A DNA stretch of 64,000 bases, taken from assembly GCA_030998225.1 (NCBI GenBank), contig JAPYXD010000714.1:5580001-5644000 (forward strand), read 5' to 3'. This document shows, in pieces, positions 1 to 10,400 of this stretch. The translations under genes and the position numbers were made by a program. The first letter of the stretch is position 1, and the number at the start of each line of letters is the position of its first letter. The stretch comes from Diplolepis rosae (taxonomy: Eukaryota > Arthropoda > Insecta > Hymenoptera > Diplolepididae). The notes beneath the pieces were generated by a model. It was not told the DNA's origin, ran no database searches, and saw only the letters and a program-made list of their open reading frames with translations.

Positions 1-1344
1 CCGAGAGTCGCTTAAGATACCAAGCCTCCTCGGTTTTGTACATCGTGGCGACCTCTTCAGGACCATCTAGGTCCTGGTCAAGCCGTGACAGGAAGTCCGG
101 TACGAAGTTTAAGGCCCCCTTTCTATCCTGGACTTGAAAGTCGTACTCTAAAAGACTTCTGCCCAACGGGCTAGTCGCCCGGTCGGGTCTTTTAGTGACC
201 TGAGCCATCGAAGGCTACTATGGTACGTCACGACCGTGAAACGGAATCCTTCCAGGTATTCACGGAACTTTTTAACTTTCCACACGACGGCCAAGCATTC
301 CTTCTCAGTCACTACGTAATTACGCTCAGCGGCTGATAGGGATCGGCTGGAGTAAGCGATTACGCGCTCTACGCCTTCGATCGTCTGGGTCAGAACTGCT
401 CCAACTCCAGCGGAGCTTGCGTCCGTTTGTAGAGTGAACGGATGCGAAAAGTCTAGGCGAGCAACTACTGGCGCTGTAGTTAAGGCGGTTTTAATCGCCT
501 GGATTACAGCCTCCTGCTCTACCTGCCAATCAAGGGGTTGCGCTTTCTTCAACAACCGGAAGAGGTGCTCTGCTACGGTCGCAAAGTTGGGTATAAATTG
601 CCGAAACCAACCTGCCAAGCCTAGTAAACTCCGAAGTTTGCGAATATTTCGCGGCGCTAGCAAGTCCAAAATGGGGGTCAGCTTACTGGGATCGGCCTTA
701 ACGCCCTCGTTGTTAATGAGGAACTCAAGGTACCTGATCTCGCTTCGGAAGAATAGGCATTTTTCGGGGTTGACTGAGAGACCAGCACCAGCGAGTCGAT
801 CTAATACCTCTTTTAACCATTTGAGGCGATCCTCGGAGGTTTTGCTCACTACTATGACGTCGTCTAAATAGGCGAACGTATGAGGTTCCAATTCCGGGCC
901 AATGACTTTGTCAATTAAACGCTGGAACGTCGCAGGGGCGTTGGTAAGTCTAAAAGGCATCCGAGTAAATTAGAAAAAACCACGTCCTGGTACCGTGAAC
1001 TCGGTGAGTTCCTTACTCTTCTCATTTAATGGTACCTGATGGAAAGCCTGGTCCAGGTCGATCGTGCTAATATAATAAGCTTTCTGGAGTTTATCCAGAA
1101 TGTTCGTCTTTGGCGGGAGAGGATAAGCGTCCTTCTTAGTGAATCGGTTTATTTCTCTGAAGTCTATGCACAAAAGATAAGTGTTGTTCGACTTCCTTGA
1201 CATAACAACCGGTGAGGACCAAGCACTATTAGACGACTCAACTAATTTTTGTTCAATTGGCTTGTCCATCAGCTTGTTCATCTCGTCCATCACAGCAGGA
1301 GACCGAATATGGTACTTCTGCTTGATGGGCGGATGGTCACCCAA
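1..1344 (-). pseudogene. pol: Gypsy pol: reverse transcriptase and N-terminal RNase H, broken
   Basis: The RT would copy element RNA into DNA. Two open stretches, 1344-973 and 969-148, are in one frame and are separated by a single TAA at 970-972, where the family has a glutamine codon in the GFFQFTRMPFGL-type motif. The first stretch has the SSPVV and DFREIN motifs and the first catalytic aspartate in TIDLDQAFHQ. The second has MPFRLTNAPATFQR and the catalytic YLDD box, so the RT triad is present. RNase H begins at QTDASSAGVGAVL, but the TDH motif reads TYH, which loses a catalytic aspartate. Near base 150 the frame shifts, and bases 1-147 continue the tether, recognisable by a VPDFLSR motif. 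Confidence 0.92.
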
Positions 1345-1964
1345 GTAAATGGTATGTTTGGCAAGGTGGGTAGCACCCAGTTACTTTTTTGAAACCTTTA
1401 GTTCGCGCTTAAGGAAATTCTGTACCACAGCCATTTGTATCTTGGCGAGTTCCTTAATCGCGATGCACCCACCGTCGTCTATCCGCGCCAAGTTGGACAA
1501 TAAGTCTATAGTGGCTGTGCGGTAAACTTTGTCGTCGTAAGCCATACGGATAACGTTGGCGTTGCATCCACAATTAATCTAAATTGTCGAATAGCATCCA
1601 TGCCCGGAACACATTGGTACTTAAAATTCGGTATCGCTTTGTATTCTACACATTTCTAGACGACATCTAGGGTGCTAGGTAGCGCCACTTGCCCTAAAAA
1701 CAACTCTATGCTACCATTCGGGAATAGAATAGCTTTAACTACAGAGGGTTTAATCTCTTGGTTAAATTCTGCAGCTAATTCTATCCCCTGTTTAACCAGA
1801 ATGGATTTAGTTGAACCCGAGTCCACTAGCGCGCCGAGTTCTCTGTTGGTGAACTTTAATTTTACGAAACATCGTGTGCCTTGTTCATAAAATGTTAAGG
1901 CTGCGCAATCGTTTTCCGAGAAATTATCGGAATCGAGATATACGCGTGATTCGCCAGGCGACAT
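1345..1964 (-). pseudogene. Gypsy aspartic protease and protease-RT linker
   Basis: The frame from 1964 to 1656 encodes about 102 residues with a retropepsin core: a short beta strand, then LVDSGSTKS with the DSG catalytic triplet, then a hydrophobic segment. This enzyme would process the Gag-Pol polyprotein. The frame stops at a TAG around 1656-1658 and recognisable residues continue in the same frame beyond it, so the stop is probably a nonsense mutation. The 1345-1655 linker to the RT is interrupted and has no separate domain that I can name. Upstream, a short gap separates it from the gag zinc-knuckle region. Confidence 0.75.
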
Positions 1965-2080
1965 TCGCGCACCCTCCCCGCCAGAATACGATAAGGGCGA
2001 GAAAGATGTAGAAACAGAGTACTCATTAGGGACGCTGGTAGCAAGGTCTGATAAAAATGGGCTACGTTCAGCGCTGACCT

Positions 2081-3504
2081 TTAGCGCTGAGCCCGTTTCG
2101 CGTTTCCCGGAGGCTTTTTGGAAACTTTACAGTCCGGTGTTGGACAATCCGGGGTTCTATATCCCACACGACCGCATTTGTAGCAAAAGATTTGCTGTTC
2201 TTTGATACATTTAATTGTACTATGGTCGTGAGGCGCAGGTGTGCCATGAGAAAGGCAATTCCTGCATATAATCGTCGCCGAAGTAGACGGCGCTTGAGAA
2301 ATCGCGTCTACGTTTATTTTCGCCACGTTTCGTTTAGGCTTGTTCGCTAAGGGAAGTCTTTGCGCGTAGTTGTCCCTAGTTTTTCTATCCGGCCTAGGTC
2401 TTTTTTGCCTAGGTGGGCTATTTGATATTGCGAAAAATCTCGCTGTCCGAGGGGGTGAATATGTCTTTTCGCTGGGAATATATTTCTCCTCGAAATTCAC
2501 GTCCATAGCTGCCAAACTTGCCCTTATGTTCCGCGCTTCTTCTCCCCTATACGAAAATTCCGGTAAAAATGACGTTTCTGGCGCAGGGGGTGGTTTGTAA
2601 TCGCGCATGGTTGCCCATTCAGTTTTTCCAATCCTTGCCAATTTGTGCGAATTCTTCAAAATCGACTATATCTTTGCGTATTATTACGTGCCTGAATTCT
2701 GGTCTCAACCCCCTATGAGCATTATCGAGTTGCTCTTCGACTGAGTATGGACCGTCTAACTTGTCGTATAAACCTAACAGGCAAGTTAGGTAGTCTTCAA
2801 TTTTTTCTGTCGCACCTTGTGTGCACGCGCGGAAATGATCTCTTACACAGCGGTCAAACTTATCGCCGCAAAATCGACTTCTGAAAGCCGTTCTAAATGT
2901 GGACCATGATGACCATTGCGACTTCTTCAGCGGATACCATTGTAAAGCTGTATTAGGGGTTGACATCGCCATGTAGTCGAAACTTTGTTGCGCAACGAAA
3001 GGTATAACGCGACGTGGAACAAAAGGCGGTGATTCCGTCGTTAAATTGTTTGAAATGGTTGTGCTCGAGGTCTGGTGCGTGACAGGTACGAACCTGGTTG
3101 CATTTTTAAAATGCGATGCAACGGGCCCTGGGTAGGCTGCGCTATACGCCTGTGAATGCGCTGCATGTGACGCGCCTGCGCAGGTCGTGATTGTCGCCGT
3201 GGTCGTCACGGTGGAGATAGCCAGGTTGTGGGCGTTAAACGCAGTCGCGCCTAAAATGTTCGAAAAGTCAGACGGTTTTTTAGATACCGTTTGATTATCG
3301 CGTATTTGTGGTTGTGACATGTCCAGTGTGTCATTTGCTTCCCACGGTATATTATTATCGCCTGCTCTCTTTTTAATGTATCGAACTACGCGATCTCTTA
3401 AAATTGGTACCACCCCCGCTGCATTTATGTTAAATGCATTCGCGAGTCTGCGAAGTTCCGTTTATCCCAGTGTGTACACCCACGATTCGGTCGCGTTCGA
3501 ATCC
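2081..3504 (-). pseudogene. gag: Gypsy gag, with in-frame stop and frameshift
   Basis: This would encode the nucleocapsid/capsid polyprotein. A start codon at about 3504 opens a frame that reaches a TAA after 14 codons. The same frame then runs open from about 3459 to 2619, about 280 codons, with a retrotransposon capsid-like segment near WSSWSTFRTAFRSRF. The frame shifts at 2619-2659 and continues to 2081. The C-terminal part has two cysteine clusters resembling zinc knuckles. The second is CYKCGRVGYRTPDC, which has tyrosine where the CCHC histidine should be. An acidic and proline-rich stretch precedes the knuckles. The methionine start is inferred; the upstream leader has no competing open frame. 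Confidence 0.8.
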
Positions 3505-3683
3505 ATTATCGAGCTATTAGAAATTAACAATAAGCAAGTAATTTAATTAAGTTGAAACAATTTTATTAATTAATAATAATTAATAATTTAAACCAATTAA
3601 TCCATAATAAATTCAGGCAATCAAGGTGAAATAAAAGATCAAACGAAAGTTTTAAATAATCTAAGTATTCTCTCGCGCTGTGG

Positions 3684-4292
3684 TGTCAAGTTACAGTTCG
3701 GCCACTAGAGAAAGACCGCAATAGCACGAAAATAACCGAGCGCACTCACGAAGTCTACGCGCACATCGACGGGTCGAGGCAAGAAGACAAGATGGCGAGA
3801 ACTAAAATTCACCGCTCCGTAATAGCGTCGTTTCCCGCGAGGCACAAACGCGGGCGAAGACGTACGGAGTTTTTCGAATCGTCGAGCTAGGTAAGATGGT
3901 GACAACTGCGAGAGACCGTCAGCTACCAGGCTGAGACCACGTCACGCGAGTTGAACCGAGCTGTCACGAGGAGTACCGAAAGCTGTGAAGCGTCGTACAC
4001 TGTGTACGCAAGCTATGTCGAGTGGCTGGTGCGAGAGAATTACTTTTATTCTCTCGAACGTTTCACTCGATTTTTATGTATTTCACAGAAATCCTTATCG
4101 TCCAAGTTTTTGGAATAGTCTCGTAAATAGTTTTACTATTTAATGAGACTATATAGGATATATAACGAGCGTGATTTTAATTGAAACTAATTAAAATCGA
4201 CCGAGCTGTCAATCGAACAGCTGTATAATCGTACTCCCGGAAAAACATAGGCAAACACTTCACTCGCGTACACGATTTTTTGCGACCTAACA
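3684..4292 (-). repeat. Candidate 5' LTR of the Gypsy-type element
   Basis: On the minus strand a block starting TGTTAGGTCGCAAAA at 4292 runs toward the gag leader. It has the usual TG start of an LTR and sits at the right distance upstream of gag. The inner end is not secure: a CA-like end or primer site around 3680-3705 is possible but was not proven. The partner LTR is outside the window, so the two ends cannot be compared. Confidence 0.4.
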
Positions 4293-6440
4293 CCGCCTAC
4301 CCGCACTTTTAGCTAATGTTGTAGCTTCATAGTGCAGAGCACTTTTATTCTTGTATAGCGCTTTAGCGCTTGAAAAAAATACAAGGTATAAAATGATATA
4401 CATATAAAACACTTTTACAAATACATATAAAACATAAAAAACATAGAAACATATAATAAATATTTTTCTGATTTGGAAAATAAAATAATTCAAAATCCTG
4501 CGCGGATAAGCGAGCGCAATAAGCTGAAAATAAAATTCAAAAGGAAAGAAAATTTTTAAACAGCTCAAAATTTGAAATTTGAGTCTCGAGTATTCACCAA
4601 AAATTTTTCAAGCTTTATAAATAAAAGGAAGCTTGTTCACAAAATAAAGATTTTTGTAAATATTTATCCCGATGATCCCAGCTCCTTTTAGCCGTTGGGT
4701 GCCATTTACAACAGATGGCTTCTGCTGAAACGAAGAGAAAAATAAAATATTTATCAAAGCAGACCCGAGGATTCGCGATTACCCTCGGCGTCACCAGCGT
4801 TATTTAGGAGGCTTCTAGGATGAGTGCCTGGCGTATCTCGATGTGATATTCATAAAATTAGAGACCCTGCAAAAAAAAATTAGCATGCAAACGAAAAGCA
4901 AAGCTAAGCAGCGATTCTGGCTAGGGCTGGAATGGATTCGGGAGTTCGGATCAGGTAAGGTTTTAGGTTAGGGAAGGAATCTTAATCTAAATCATAGGAG
5001 CTCTTGCGTAAGCAGAATAGAATAAATCAAGCAGCGTATCAATCAACTAATGCTATAATTTATTGGTTAATGGGCAAGGCCCTGGCTCAATATAAGTTTT
5101 AAAAAAAAGTTACTTAAAATGGAACTTCGTCGCCAATAATGGCACATGGCATATAAGCCTAATACATAGGCTCTGAGAAAGCCTAAGAGCCGTGCGCGCA
5201 GAGAACATAAATTTTATAAAAAATTATGATTGCTGAGCGAATATTATTGGCCCGGAATGTAGTCCTAAAGACTTACTGGGCTTCTGGCCGCTATCTCACG
5301 CCTTGTCTTCTCCAAATTGAAATCCCCAGCGGCGTCCATTAAAAAGGCAGGGTTTATAATAATTTTCCTTTTGATTCTTTACCACTCGGGTTACAACGAC
5401 AGAAATGAGCTGCACGCCAGAGGTGTCGCGCAGTTTTATTACATCAGCTGGAAAGGCTAGCGCCCGCGCAAGAAGCTCAGGTTTTCGTGGGCGACTCGTC
5501 TTGTGAGGACTACGGCGCCAGGCAACCAATGAGCAGAAGCGTCTATCGGTCGGCTTGCCCCATTGGCTTAAGACGTCGAGGGGTGCGTTTAGACTTCGAG
5601 GAAATTGCACTGCGAAACACAGCAGTTACAAATAGACAATGCTAATATACAATATATAATGCAATTTATGCTTGTTCCAACTCGTCATGCCTTTTCTATA
5701 TTAATTATAATAAAAATAGTGCGACGGTGTTGGAAATCATGGGCTGCAGCACGTTGTCGTTTTAGATGCCATGCCTGCCGGGTGAAGCCCTCTGTGGCTT
5801 GCCTGTGAACCCCTTTGACGCGCGATGGTAATACAGCGATCTCTTTGGCGGCGCATTTCAAGCTGGTGTTGATGAAACAAACAATAAAAAAGAAAACGGC
5901 CAGAAAAGTAAATAAAATAAAAGAATTTTTCGAGCTACTCTCAGACTATCCCTGACAATGTCGAGTTTTAATATAAAAAGGTGGATTGGACTCGATCCTG
6001 TCGTTGCCGGTCGAGGTAAAAGAATTTAACGTAATTCACTACGTTACAACCTATTCAAGGAAGTGAACTTGATATATTTCTAATTAGTTTTTTTTTTTAT
6101 AAGACGCTACTTTTTATGAAAACACAAAACTTCATAACATACATGACTTTTTATGAAGTCAAATTAAATTTTTTTATGGAGTCTCGACTTTTCATGAAAT
6201 GCGCTATAAACGGGTCTACCCCAGGTCAAAAGCGCGGGACGCTATAGATTTGTCTATCCCTATGCATGGAGAAGGACGTATGCCCCAGGCAGCGGTGCTG
6301 AAAATGGGTCTGTGAGTGCCTGCGAGGAATGAATGAATTGAATGTGTTGCTTCGAGCGAGTCTGGTCCGTCCGTGCTTTCAGGGACCGGCTAAGCGGAGG
6401 TTGGGCCTCAGCCGACCCCCTCCTCTACGCAAAATGCGCT
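4293..6440. other. No recognisable gene; AT-rich interspersed DNA
   Basis: About 2.1 kb with only short chance open frames. AT-rich tracts around 4370-4600 and 6070-6190 contain homopolymer runs. No domain, terminal repeat or RNA gene was recognised. Confidence 0.6.
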
Positions 6441-6441
6441 A

Positions 6442-6708
6442 GTGAAAAAATTTGTCGATTTAAAGAAGAAAACCATTGGGAAAAAGGACTTTGGTGCTTC
6501 GTTAGGAGCTGAAGGATGGAAGCACGTCCTTCAGCTCCTGAGGAAGCAAAGCGAGAAAATGGAGAAATTGGCCAGGGCTCTCAGCGTCATCCAGCAGGGT
6601 ATGCTGAGAAATAACCCTGGCCACGTAAAGGACAATGTAAACGACCTCACCGATCAAGTCTTTCCAGCAGTGAAGTCGGCTTTTCTTGATGCCTTACCTC
6701 GAAGCTGA
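6442..6708 (+). pseudogene. Small ORF, 88 codons, possibly LINE ORF1-derived
   Basis: A lysine-rich, helical product with an amphipathic segment near LLRKQSEKMEKLARAL that could form a coiled coil. It ends where an R1-type LINE fragment on the opposite strand begins, and the two overlap slightly at 6640-6708. R1-clade ORF1 proteins start with coiled-coil segments, so an ORF1 origin is possible, but this is inference. No zinc knuckle is present. It may also be a chance frame. Confidence 0.3.
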
Positions 6709-7104
6709 TTTTGCTACTTTCCATGCTTCGCGCAGCAGAGGATCACCCTTTGAGCGGGTAAAGCTCCTCCGTGCCGTGAGGCATTTTCGACGCAGGTCAG
6801 ACTGCTAGTCGATCCACCAGTACATCAAGTTCCTGGTACGCCCGTGCCTGCAGCGAGGCATTGAGTGGTCACATGCTGCGACCACTTTCCGGCTTGACGC
6901 CCCCACAGTGTCCTCCAACGACCCAGCAGAATTTGCCCAGCAAAGCTCATCTATGAGCCTGGTTTCCTTAAGATGTCTCCGAAGCTTGTCTTTGCTGAGT
7001 TGTCTTGTGTTCCAGGAGGACCTCCTCCCTCCGCCGCCCCTTCCCGTATTCACTGGTTGACTCCGCTCCTGGATGCTAAAATCAATGCACTGGTGGTCAT
7101 TCAA
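6640..7104 (-). pseudogene. R1-clade LINE ORF2 fragment (endonuclease C-end and EN-RT linker)
   Basis: Read from 7104 downward, the frame starts with the last endonuclease motif (NDHQCIDFSI, the SDH box region). It continues through WNTRQLSKDKLRRHL and a CDHSMPRC cluster to YWWID, then a TAG at about 6805. Beyond the stop the same frame carries LRRKCLTARRSFTR and IKKSRLHCWKDLIGEV, which follow YWW in R1-type ORF2 proteins. This is the region between endonuclease and RT. The match then ends abruptly near 6640. No poly(A) or target duplication was identified. Confidence 0.8.
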
Positions 7105-9220
7105 GGTTATTACCTCGAGGACGCACTCTTCGCCTATCCTTGAGGCAGGACGGGGCGCGGCAATCGTGAGGTCGATAAAATCTCAACTAAATCTCCACTT
7201 GAACAGTGAAGTTTTTCGGATGCCTTACTCAAAGTATTTACCTAGGATTTCACTTCTTTTATGTTTTTTTCTAATTCTAATTTTTTCGACTGGCATTCGG
7301 CCTTACGCGCGTTCACAGAGCTATCTATTCTATCTACTAATGGATCAGTAAAGTCCTCAATCTATCTATTAGTATGCGATTTTAAATCTAGTAGTTTTTT
7401 TGAATTTTACTTTACTTGTTATATCACTTTGGACTGACTATTGGCTACACTTTTGATTTTCACGTCAATTGATTTCAACTTTGATAACGTTGCATCAAAT
7501 TCGGCGATATCTTCTTCGTCCGAATCAATCATTTCCAAGGCACATAACAAATTATAGTAGACAAGAATTAATCAAGTTTATGAATGAATCAGGTATAAAA
7601 TACATTTTACGCTGTTTGCTGTTTTCAACTTGAATATGCCTGTGATAGCTTAAAAATGTTTTCATTGGAATCAAAGTTTTACGATAAGCTATATGACGTA
7701 CCTTCGCACCACTAGGGGAATATGGTGGTCAGGAGACGCAACAAATAGGCGACCACGCGTTGCTCAGTGAAATCTTAGCTCGTAATTAAATTTGAAAAAT
7801 CAAAAGGGTGCCTATCACCTAACAATGTTGAACCGAAACCCTCGCCGCCTACCTCTGCGGAGAGAGATTTCGTGGGGGCGAACCGTTCGAGCAGCCTCCA
7901 CTGGGATGCTAGATTAGGAAATAAGGAGGAAATATAAATTATAAATGACTGTAAATGAAAATTCGCCAGATTTTTCAGTACAAAAAGAGATTCTTACATT
8001 TATTTAACTTTCCAAAAACATACCCCTCCCCCCTCCCTTCATTACAAGTTTATTCTTCCCCAAAAGCACTCACCCATGCACACTACATCCGACCATGCAC
8101 ACCAATTTTATAATTCTTTCTTCTATCTGTAACCTTGAATGACGGAGAGAGAGTCTTATTTTCACTCCAACGTCTTTTGGCTCAACGTATTTATTTACTG
8201 TAATAGCTTGCTTTCGCACAGAGAAATCTTACTTTCCCTTTTGACACCTTCACCGGCAGGATGCTCAACACATAATGGCGTCTCGCCTCACGGCTCAGTT
8301 TATCGTTACACGTTCCACGTTCCATGACTGGGAGGTGCTGCCATCTCCGGTTCTTTCTCGAATCTATTAACTTTGAGGATTTGCCGCCCCGTATGCCTGT
8401 CCTCGTTGTTAATTAAGTAATAACGTTTTATTTGGATTGAGACTTCCTCCTGGCCAGTGGACTGGCAATATGGAAAAGCCTTCTTTCATTTGTTTTTTAC
8501 TACCTGCCTTCAGTCGATTCATATTTTTAGCGGTAGAGTACGAGCAGCAAACGGCCATCCACTCAAATATTTTACTGCTAGTGACACACCTCCACTGCTA
8601 GCACAGCCGTCGCTCTCCGTTTGGAGAACCGCCGTCTGTGCCAACAGTCCACCATTCCCTTGTGACCATTTTACTTTGCACCTTTCTTTCTATTTCTTTA
8701 TCTCTTTTTCTCGCATATAGCAGTTACAATACGTTACATAGTAGACGTGTGAGGTTATCATAATCATATTGAACGTAAATGGAACCTAGATAAGATTACA
8801 AACGTAACATAAAGTAAATTTAAATATGACAGTTTTCCACCCGGAAAGAATTGTTCTTCCTTCTCCAGTGATTCATCTAGATTAAAGCCCTTCCTGCTCG
8901 ACGTGGTGTGGTCCTACTTACTTATTATTACCGTAATCGTTCTGCCTTGAGCGTCTTTGTCTACTTACACGTGCTAGGTAAGAGATTGCGTTTAAGTGGA
9001 CAGGTGCCACGTTATAGCTACTTATAAAAAAAAAACTTTTAGCCCCCGTCGATTTTTGAAATCCAAAAAATTAATTTTTTCTTCGGGAATTGTTTGGTGG
9101 TATCTGGTAGTCCACTTTCAATGTGACAGAGAATAATGGGGTGGTGCACCGTCGCGTTGCATCCACACGTTCATGCGAACATGCAAGTGTACGTCTTCCA
9201 TTAATTAAGGCAGTATGTTT
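7105..9220. other. No recognisable gene
   Basis: About 2.1 kb. Several short open frames (for example 8139-8327 and 8457-8720) show no domain, no splice-supported structure and no repeat partner in the window. I see nothing to annotate. Confidence 0.55.
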
Positions 9221-9227
9221 TGCATGG

Positions 9228-9335
9228 TTCCATATCAAAAAGTGGAGTTGACTTTGACGTAGCTTCAGCGCCTCCACCGATAAAAAAATAGAGTGGTCGA
9301 GCGTGACGGTCTTCTCGAACAGTAACACCGATGCC
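9228..9335 (-). repeat. Dispersed repeat segment shared with 41190-41340
   Basis: About 110 bp centred on AAAAAGTGGAGTTGACTTTG is closely similar to a segment inside the right arm of the mariner-like element at 40219-41421, in the same orientation. That element's left arm lacks it, so this may be an independent short repeat. The surrounding open frame 9071-9433 (minus) spans it and is probably not a real gene. Confidence 0.6.
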
Positions 9336-10350
9336 CTATCAAGAAGTCTAATCGTAGAAAATTCTGACGAAGAAGTTAAAGAAGAAAAACAACCTGCCAG
9401 GTTACTGCCAGTGCTAACTAGGAAAGCTAACAAAAGAAGGAATCAACCCCTATGATGGAAGAAAATCAGGAGGAAAATTAATTGGACCAAGAAAAAATAA
9501 AATAATAAAAATCTGGATCCAAGCATTTCATCTTCAGACGAAGATCCTGCCTCATCGATAGAGGTGGCAGTACGGTAATGTCCAATAGGGGCCTGGTATT
9601 TTTGGCTCTCTCATCCACTCGTCCATAGCTTTAAGGCGTCCCATCGTCTGGGCCACCTCTGCGATTGTTGCTATGTAAATGGGTTTCTCGCAGACAATAA
9701 AGCCCACTGCTACCATCGGCGTGGTCCTCATTGCCCCGGTAATACCTCTGAAAATCAGCGTCTGCAAGGGACTCATAGAGAAGCATCAGTTTAGAATCTC
9801 TGAGTAGAGCCAAGCGATTATTCTTGGCCCTAGACCCCAGGTTCTCCCTAGAGCCCTTCTACGCAGCCAGAAAGTTGTGGTGAACCTTCTACATTGCGCT
9901 TCCAGATGCTCCGCCTAATTTAGTTTCCTATTGAGGATAACTCCTAGGTACTTCACTGATTGGGCTGCTTGGAGTTTCTTTTCGAAAAGGATAGGCCCAG
10001 TTACCCTAGCCGCCTTATACTTCCTCGTGGAGTCAACTAGTTTCATCTTCTCTGGGTTCTCTGATAGCCCTGAGTCATTGCACCAGAGCTAAACGATTCG
10101 GAGCCGACAGAGTGGGTGACAGGACGTCCTCCTGCAGGCAGCCCCTGGATGCCCTTCCTCTTACTTTGATGGCTCCCCATTCCGTTGAGACGCGCATGTA
10201 CTGCAGAATACTGTTAATGCAGTCGACCAGCTGTCTTGGTACGCCACACTTCAGCGCCTTCCTACCTATCAATTCAGGGGGAGTATTGCTAAAGGCACCT
10301 TCTAGATCCTGGAAGAAAGGCGTGTTCCCCGTTGTAAAGTGGCTTACTTG

Positions 10351-10400
10351 TTAACCTTCTTGCTGCGGGGGTGGTCGATATGTCGACCAGTCAAGAGGTA
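10351..10400 (+). repeat. piggyBac left end: TTAA, terminal and subterminal inverted repeats
   Basis: TTAA is followed by CCTTCTTGCTGCG and then, at 10371-10387, GTGGTCGATATGTCGACC, which is itself nearly palindromic. The matching right-end palindrome is at 13125-13146. Confidence 0.85.

Larger units (their letters stand above)
1..4292 (-). mobile_element. Ty3/Gypsy-type LTR retrotransposon, 5' half only, decayed
   Basis: Reading the minus strand from 4292 downwards gives a candidate 5' LTR, then gag, an aspartic protease, reverse transcriptase and the start of RNase H. This is the Ty3/Gypsy gene order. The integrase and the other LTR would lie left of base 1, outside the window. The copy is old: gag has an in-frame stop and a frameshift, protease and RT each have an in-frame stop, and the RNase H frame shifts near base 150. 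The subfamily is inferred only from domain order and motif style. Confidence 0.9.

Noticed and set aside
434..871. 145-codon + strand frame
   Set aside because: Lies antisense to clear RT/RNase H sequence; a shadow.
4287..4568. 93-codon minus frame rich in Phe/Tyr/Val
   Set aside because: Composition of AT-rich DNA, no domain, no start context; not a credible membrane protein.
5296..5610. 104-codon minus frame
   Set aside because: No recognisable motif and no neighbouring support.
9071..9433. 120-codon minus frame
   Set aside because: Spans a short dispersed repeat also found at 41190-41340; reads as repeat sequence without stops.
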